Origin: Eubacteriales Family XIII. Incertae Sedis bacterium
GTDB taxonomy: Bacteria; Bacillota; Clostridia; Peptostreptococcales; Anaerovoracaceae
Length of the DNA: 16,434 nt
Assembly (NCBI GenBank): GCA_031263875.1
Contig: JAISEX010000024.1
Coordinates: forward strand, 1-16,434
Reading direction: 5' to 3'
Shown: in pieces, positions 14,022-16,434 of the stretch
Position numbering within the stretch: position 1 is the stretch's first letter
Layout: every line of letters starts with the position of its first letter
Notes under the pieces: model-generated
Told to the model about the DNA's origin: nothing
Seen by the model: only the letters and a program-made list of their open reading frames with translations
The model's database searches: none
Made by a program: the position numbers and the translations under genes

Positions 14022-14934
14022 TTTCTTCGCCGGGCACTATCTCGACGAGCTTCTTCGCCTCGCGTGAAAGGCGTCCCGATTTCCACGCAAGCACCACGTT
14101 GCTCGTTCCGTCAAAATCTATCAGCGGCAGATAATTTAAATCATCCGAAGCGGGCCCGAGTGTAAATTTACCGCAAATAGCCACGCCTTTCTTTGTCTTG
14201 ATCTTGTGCAGCAGAGTCAAAAAATTATCGACAAACTTGATGTCTCTCGGTTCATATCCCATATGGCGGCACCGTTCGACCGTCAGTTTTCTGTCGTTTT
14301 CCTCTCCCGTAGACGGCACGCGGTAGTGGATCTCCTGCGCGAGCAGCTCCCGGTCGATATCCACGTAATTCTCGTGCGCCGACAGCTTGTGGTCGCTCGC
14401 GGTGACGAGGTAAAGCTGATACGCCGAGACCCTTTTATACGTGATGCCCTCCATGTCGATCAGGCCGAACTCCTGAATAACGGCAACGTCGTCGTTATAA
14501 TATTCGAGAGAGCGCCGTATATCCTTGAAATCGCCGAGGGATTCGACGAGGACGACGTTCGGGTTTTCCTCCTCGTATTGACGAATAAAATTCTTTATCA
14601 TCTCAAAGTCTTCGTTGGTGTCAAACGTCGTCGGTTCGATAATATTCAGCGTCTTTGGCGGGACTTCTGAGATCCGGTGCGCCGTAGCTATAGTTTTTTC
14701 AATATTATTATACAAAGGCTCAAGCGTCGAAAACAGATATTCGCCTTCCGGCGTCAGAGAAACGCCCTGATTGCTCCGGTAGAACATTTTGAGCCCGACG
14801 CCTTCTTCAAACCGCTGCAACGTCTTTGACAGCGCCGGCTGCGATACGAACATAGCGTCGGCCGCGTTTGAAAGATTGCGGTATCGCGCAACGCTGAAGA
14901 ACGCCTCTATCTGCTGAAAAGTAATGTTGTACAT
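14011..14934 (-). CDS. LysR-type transcriptional regulator
   Basis: 307 residues. An N-terminal winged helix-turn-helix (about residues 2-60) with FFSVARYRNLSNAADAMFVS, QPALSKTLQRFEE and the wing RSNQGVSLTPEGEYL is standard for LysR proteins; the rest is a two-lobed effector domain. The start at 14934 has GGGAGA (14939-14944) close upstream; the ATG at 14952 would add six residues and has GGAAG. The gene converges on the six-gene operon with an 11-bp tail overlap and is the best candidate for its regulator. The effector is probably the pathway substrate or an intermediate. Confidence 0.93.
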   Translation of the reverse strand: MYNITFQQIEAFFSVARYRNLSNAADAMFVSQPALSKTLQRFEEGVGLKMFYRSNQGVSLTPEGEYLFSTLEPLYNNIEKTIATAHRISEVPPKTLNIIEPTTFDTNEDFEMIKNFIRQYEEENPNVVLVESLGDFKDIRRSLEYYNDDVAVIQEFGLIDMEGITYKRVSAYQLYLVTASDHKLSAHENYVDIDRELLAQEIHYRVPSTGEENDRKLTVERCRHMGYEPRDIKFVDNFLTLLHKIKTKKGVAICGKFTLGPASDDLNYLPLIDFDGTSNVVLAWKSGRLSREAKKLVEIVPGEEISL

Positions 14935-14970
14935 GGATTCTCCCGGGCTCATTTTCTTCCGTTCGACACC

Positions 14971-14998
14971 AGTATAACATTCCCCGCTTGATTGTCAA
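14971..14998 (-). promoter_or_regulatory. Promoter of the LysR gene
   Basis: On the minus strand TTGACA (14993-14998) and TATACT (14971-14976) are spaced by 16 bp, an excellent sigma-A match. Transcription would start near 14964. The palindrome ACACGTGT (14998-15005) touches the -35 and could be an autoregulatory or other operator site. Confidence 0.7.
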
Positions 14999-15082
14999 CA
15001 CGTGTGGTACTTCTCAGTAAATGATTTTTATTAATGGAGAGAGCCGCGCTCCTTTTCCCTGAGTGCGCACGATTCGAAAATA

Positions 15083-15091
15083 TGCTATAAT
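15083..15091 (+). promoter_or_regulatory. Extended -10 promoter for the tRNA-Ala array
   Basis: TGC followed by a perfect TATAAT (15086-15091) is an extended -10 element 66 bp before the tRNA. No good -35 is seen at 16-18 bp upstream, which extended -10 promoters tolerate. It would read through the tRNA and into the first terminator. Confidence 0.55.
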
Positions 15092-15156
15092 TACATTCGG
15101 TCGTTTTAAACGGCAGGACATAGGGCATAAGAAACTGAATATGAACCACGTAATGT

Positions 15157-15232
15157 GGGGGATTAGCTCAGATGGGAGAGCGTCGCGCTGGCAGCGCGAA
15201 GGTCAGGGGTTCGAGCCCCCTATCCTCCACCA
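15157..15232 (+). tRNA. tRNA-Ala (anticodon GGC)
   Basis: A full cloverleaf can be drawn: acceptor GGGGGAT with ATCCTCC, D-arm GCTC/GAGC, anticodon stem TCGCG/CGCGA (15183-15187, 15195-15199) with loop CTGGCAG and anticodon GGC at 15190-15192, T-arm AGGGG/CCCCT with loop TTCGAGC. The CCA is encoded (15230-15232). G15159 opposite T15226 is the G3:U70 wobble pair that alanyl-tRNA synthetase recognises, which confirms the identity. The 3' half of this gene is copied four times downstream. Confidence 0.97.
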
Positions 15233-15243
15233 TAAACATAAGG

Positions 15244-15266
15244 CCAGACCCTTGCGGTCTGGTTTT
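15244..15266 (+). terminator. Intrinsic terminator after tRNA-Ala
   Basis: CCAGACC (15244-15250), loop CTTGC, GGTCTGG (15256-15262), then TTTT. It starts 11 bases after the tRNA CCA end. An almost identical hairpin recurs at 15693-15715. Confidence 0.8.
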
Positions 15267-15287
15267 ATGCTTTCTCGTGAGAGACAA

Positions 15288-15428
15288 GGGGGCGAGAACC
15301 CGAAAGGGCATCGCCGTTAAGCGAAACAGTCCTGCGGACTGTTGAGTAGGCGATGGTCCAAGCCGACCGTAAGGGGAGGCGCAGGACGGCAGACGCGCAG
15401 CGGATGCAAAGCCCTCTATCCTCCACCA
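15288..15428 (+). ncRNA. Cassette A: putative structured RNA ending in a tRNA-Ala 3' tail
   Basis: 141 nt. Proposed fold: GGGGGC (15288-15293) closes with GCCCTC (15411-15416); CCC-GAAA-GGG (15299-15308) is a GNRA-capped hairpin; CATCGCC (15309-15315) pairs with GGCGATG (15349-15355), enclosing AACAGTCC/GGACTGTT (15325-15332, 15336-15343); GTCC pairs with GGAC around a GTAA-capped hairpin (15367-15374); GCA/TGC near 15398-15407. The tail from 15417 is the tRNA acceptor strand plus ACCA. The fold is by hand. Its function is unknown; I know no named family that I can assign with confidence. Confidence 0.5.
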
Positions 15429-15468
15429 TAAACCAAAAGCAGGCTCTTGTAGCCTGTTTTTGGTTTAT
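15428..15468. terminator. Long perfect hairpin between cassettes A and B, bidirectional terminator
   Basis: A 17-bp stem (15428-15445 side against 15451-15468, one G-T pair) with loop CTTGT has an A-rich left arm and a U-rich right arm, so it can stop transcription from both sides. The last A of the cassette A CCA tail forms its first base pair. Confidence 0.8.
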
Positions 15469-15682
15469 AATGAAAGTAGAAGGTCGAACCCCTGACCAAA
15501 GGGGAGTTTGAGGGGAAAGCATTTCCCCTCATCGGAGAGGCGAGCGTAAGCGAGCTTCGGATCACCGCTCCGGGGGTGACAGGACGGAGGAGCCGAAGGT
15601 GACGCAGTCCGCCGAGAGGGGGCAGAGCCCCCTGCGGGGAGCGTAGCGACGGGAAGGGGTTCGAGCCCCCTATCCTCCACCA
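15469..15682 (+). ncRNA. Cassette B: hairpin-rich element with tRNA T-arm copy and an antisense match to the tRNA
   Basis: This cassette differs from A, C and D. TCGAACCCCTGACC (15484-15497) is the exact reverse complement of tRNA positions 15201-15214 (variable loop and T-arm). Further stems: GAGGGGAAA/TTTCCCCTC (15510-15518, 15522-15530), CTTCGG/CCGAAG (15555-15560, 15593-15598) around TCACC/GGTGA, and AGGGGGC/GCCCCCT (15617-15623, 15627-15633). It ends with a 28-base copy of the tRNA T-arm and acceptor strand. The antisense segment can pair with this copy (10 bp) or with the tRNA (14 bp). No D-arm or anticodon arm is present, so it is not a tRNA. Expression is not shown. Confidence 0.4.
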
Positions 15683-15722
15683 AAGCATAAGGCCAGACCC
15701 TTGCGGTCTGGTTTTATGCTTT
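15682..15722 (+). terminator. Intrinsic terminator after cassette B
   Basis: CCAGACC (15693-15699) with GGTCTGG (15705-15711), extended by AAAGCATAA/TTATGCTTT on the outside, followed by the T-rich arm. It is near-identical to the hairpin after the tRNA. Confidence 0.8.
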
Positions 15723-15736
15723 CTCGTGAGAGACAA

Positions 15737-15876
15737 GGGGCGAGAACCCGAAAGGGCATCGCCGTTAAGCGAAACAGTCCTGCGGACTGTTGAGTAGGCG
15801 ATGGTCCAAGCCGACCGTAAGGGGTGGCGCAGGACGGCAGACGCGCAGTGGCTGCAAAGCCCCCTATCCTCCACCA
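15737..15876 (+). ncRNA. Cassette C: near-identical copy of cassette A
   Basis: 140 nt. It differs from A by one lost G in the first stem, an A-to-T in the second hairpin region, two changes in the last small loop (GCAGTGGCTGC in place of GCAGCGGATGC) and restoration of the perfect tRNA tail. All proposed stems are kept. The upstream terminator is also copied, so the duplicated unit is about 191 bp. Confidence 0.5.
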
Positions 15877-15883
15877 ACGAGAT

Positions 15884-15908
15884 AAAACGAGCCAAACAGC
15901 TCGTTTTT
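15884..15908. terminator. Intrinsic terminator after cassette C
   Basis: AAAACGAGC (15884-15892), loop CAAACA, GCTCGTTTT (15899-15907) and a further T. The A-rich left arm lets it work in both directions. It begins 8 bases after the CCA tail. Confidence 0.8.
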
Positions 15909-15931
15909 ATATTTCAGCATGATATATAAGC

Positions 15932-16047
15932 GGGGGCGAGAACCCGAAAGGGCTGAAGCGTCCCGTGAACGCTTCAGATCCAAGCACGCGAAGCGGAACG
16001 CAGGACGGCAGACGCGCAGCGGATGCAAAGCCCCCTATCCTCCACCA
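15932..16047 (+). ncRNA. Cassette D: shorter, diverged member of the A/C RNA family
   Basis: 116 nt. It shares with A and C the opening stem strand and GNRA hairpin (15932-15952), the TCCAAGC link, and the segment from CGCAGGACGGCAGACGCGCA to the tRNA tail. The variable helix is CTGAAGCGT/ACGCTTCAG (15953-15961, 15969-15977) where A and C have CATCGCC/GGCGATG, so sequence changed while pairing was kept. The second hairpin is CGC-GAA-GCG in place of the GTAA-capped one. GGGGGC (15932-15937) pairs with GCCCCC before the tail. Confidence 0.5.
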
Positions 16048-16054
16048 ACGAGAG

Positions 16055-16089
16055 GGAACTGGGTTTTGTGACCCGGTTCCTTATTTTTT
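16055..16089 (+). terminator. Terminator closing the tRNA-Ala array
   Basis: GGAACTGGGT (16055-16064), loop TTTGTG, ACCCGGTTCC (16071-16080), then TTATTTTTT. Ten base pairs with one G-T pair and a long U-tract make it a strong intrinsic terminator. The bases just after the CCA (ACGAGA) are the same as after cassette C. Confidence 0.9.
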
Positions 16090-16237
16090 AACGCGGAAAG
16101 ATGTTGATTATTTTTCGGCGTTTTTTTGCGTTTATAGGCAGTAAGCAGGGAATTGAAGCTGAAACGGGCGGCGCGAGGCTGCCCGAGAAGGCGCCTGCCG
16201 CGTCATACAATCATCGGGCTATTTTGTCTGAAAACAT

Positions 16238-16258
16238 TAAAAATAGATACTATTTTTA
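16238..16258. promoter_or_regulatory. 21-bp inverted repeat upstream of the last promoter
   Basis: TAAAAATAG (16238-16246) and CTATTTTTA (16250-16258) are perfect 9-bp arms around ATA. The dyad ends 6 bp before the -35 at 16265, a position suited to an activator or repressor site. It could also act as a weak terminator-like hairpin. The 16090-16237 stretch before it shows no gene; it has a GC-rich hairpin-prone segment near 16168-16201. Confidence 0.4.
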
Positions 16259-16264
16259 GAATGC

Positions 16265-16294
16265 TTGCAACCTGATGCGAAAGTGGTGTATACT
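16265..16294 (+). promoter_or_regulatory. Promoter of the gene starting at 16383
   Basis: TTGCAA (16265-16270) and TATACT (16289-16294) with an 18-bp spacer. The leader to the ATG would be about 82 nt. Several TATAC/GTATA motifs around the -10 form short dyads. Confidence 0.5.
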
Positions 16295-16382
16295 GTATAG
16301 AACTATGGAATATACACGATAAATCAAGACGGATTTGTTGCAAGTTATTCCACGAACTTTCCAAGGTATGGAGGATAATCAA

Positions 16383-16434
16383 ATGATAACATCACAAAAA
16401 ACAAAACATAAGTTATTGCTTATAGCTGTCATAT
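16383..16434 (+). CDS. Start of an unidentified gene, probably exported or membrane protein (partial)
   Basis: Only 17 codons are inside the window: MITSQKTKHKLLLIAVI. A basic stretch (Lys6, Lys8, His9, Lys10) followed by LLLIAVI looks like the beginning of a signal peptide or first membrane segment. GGAGG (16370-16374) lies 8 nt before the ATG, and a promoter is seen upstream, which makes a real gene likely. Its function cannot be told. Confidence 0.6.
   Translation, partial: MITSQKTKHKLLLIAVI

Larger units (their letters stand above)
15205..16047 (+). repeat. Array of tRNA-Ala 3'-end duplications with intervening cassettes
   Basis: The 17-base tRNA tail CCCCCTATCCTCCACCA occurs at the end of the tRNA (ending 15232) and again ending at 15428 (one C-to-T change), 15682, 15876 and 16047. 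The copy ending at 15682 keeps 28 bases (15655-15682) identical to the tRNA (15205-15232); the others keep 18 or fewer. The stretches in between are 194-254 bp or 171 bp long and carry no credible genes. A direct repeat of about 191 bp (15237-15428 and 15686-15876) differs at only about five places. The layout fits repeated site-specific insertion at, or tandem duplication from, a tRNA 3' end used as attachment site. Confidence 0.85.

Noticed and set aside
15265..15895. Minus-strand open frames in the tRNA array with repeated VEDRGL segments
   Set aside because: The repeated peptide is the antisense translation of the tRNA 3' tail and its copies; no ribosome sites. Such products are common false gene calls next to tRNA genes.
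15411..16047. Further tRNA genes at the four downstream CCA ends
   Set aside because: Only the 3' tail is present (T-arm as well in cassette B). No D-arm, anticodon arm or 5' acceptor strand can be drawn.
15237..16047. CRISPR array
   Set aside because: The units are 116-214 nt long with unlike spacing and internal structure; there are no 25-40 nt repeats with unique spacers and no cas genes.

Overview
The window reads as chromosomal DNA of an anaerobic Firmicute, most likely a clostridial gut or rumen lineage. This rests on Gram-positive-style strong Shine-Dalgarno sites, sigma-A promoters, an RbsABC-type importer with a lipoprotein binding protein, a UroD-type methyltransferase-like protein, an oxygen-sensitive-looking Fe-S enzyme set and many intrinsic terminators. 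The taxon is an inference; no rRNA or taxonomic marker is present.

Layout. 1-302: the end of a zinc-type alcohol dehydrogenase. 303-674: GC-rich hairpin-forming repeat DNA. 675-1724 (minus): a UroD/MtaA-like protein. 1725-2113: a decayed ~100-bp triple repeat and a terminator-like hairpin. 2114-6796 (minus): a sugar-type ABC importer operon in the order ATPase, permease, permease, binding protein. 6909-8348 (minus): a formylglycine-generating-enzyme-fold protein whose C-terminus looks like the variable region of a diversity-generating-retroelement (DGR) target. 8599-14021 (plus): a six-gene operon coding for an SDR dehydrogenase, FAD oxidoreductase, metallo-beta-lactamase-fold hydrolase, aconitase-X large and small subunits, and a QueG-like Fe-S protein. 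A LysR-type regulator converges on its end (14011-14934, minus). 15157-16089: a tRNA-Ala(GGC) gene followed by an array of four cassettes. 16090-16434: spacer, a promoter and the first codons of another gene.

How the parts may work together. The importer, the dehydrogenases and the aconitase-X dehydratase look like a catabolic island for one imported small polyhydroxy or hydroxy-acid compound: import, oxidation (SDR, FAD enzyme), dehydration (aconitase X), hydrolysis (MBL). The UroD-like protein and the QueG-like Fe-S protein hint at cobalamin chemistry, possibly demethylation, but no corrinoid protein lies in the window. The LysR protein is the obvious local regulator, and a dyad sits about 63 bases before the predicted start of the six-gene transcript.

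The most unusual part is the tRNA-Ala array. The tRNA 3' end is repeated four more times, each time at the end of a compact non-coding cassette and each time followed at once by an intrinsic terminator. Three cassettes (A, C, D) share a core with one internal helix of quite different sequence but kept pairing, which suggests a structured RNA family. The fourth (B) is different and contains a 14-nt exact antisense match to the tRNA T-arm region. I know of no described system with this layout, but I could not search databases.
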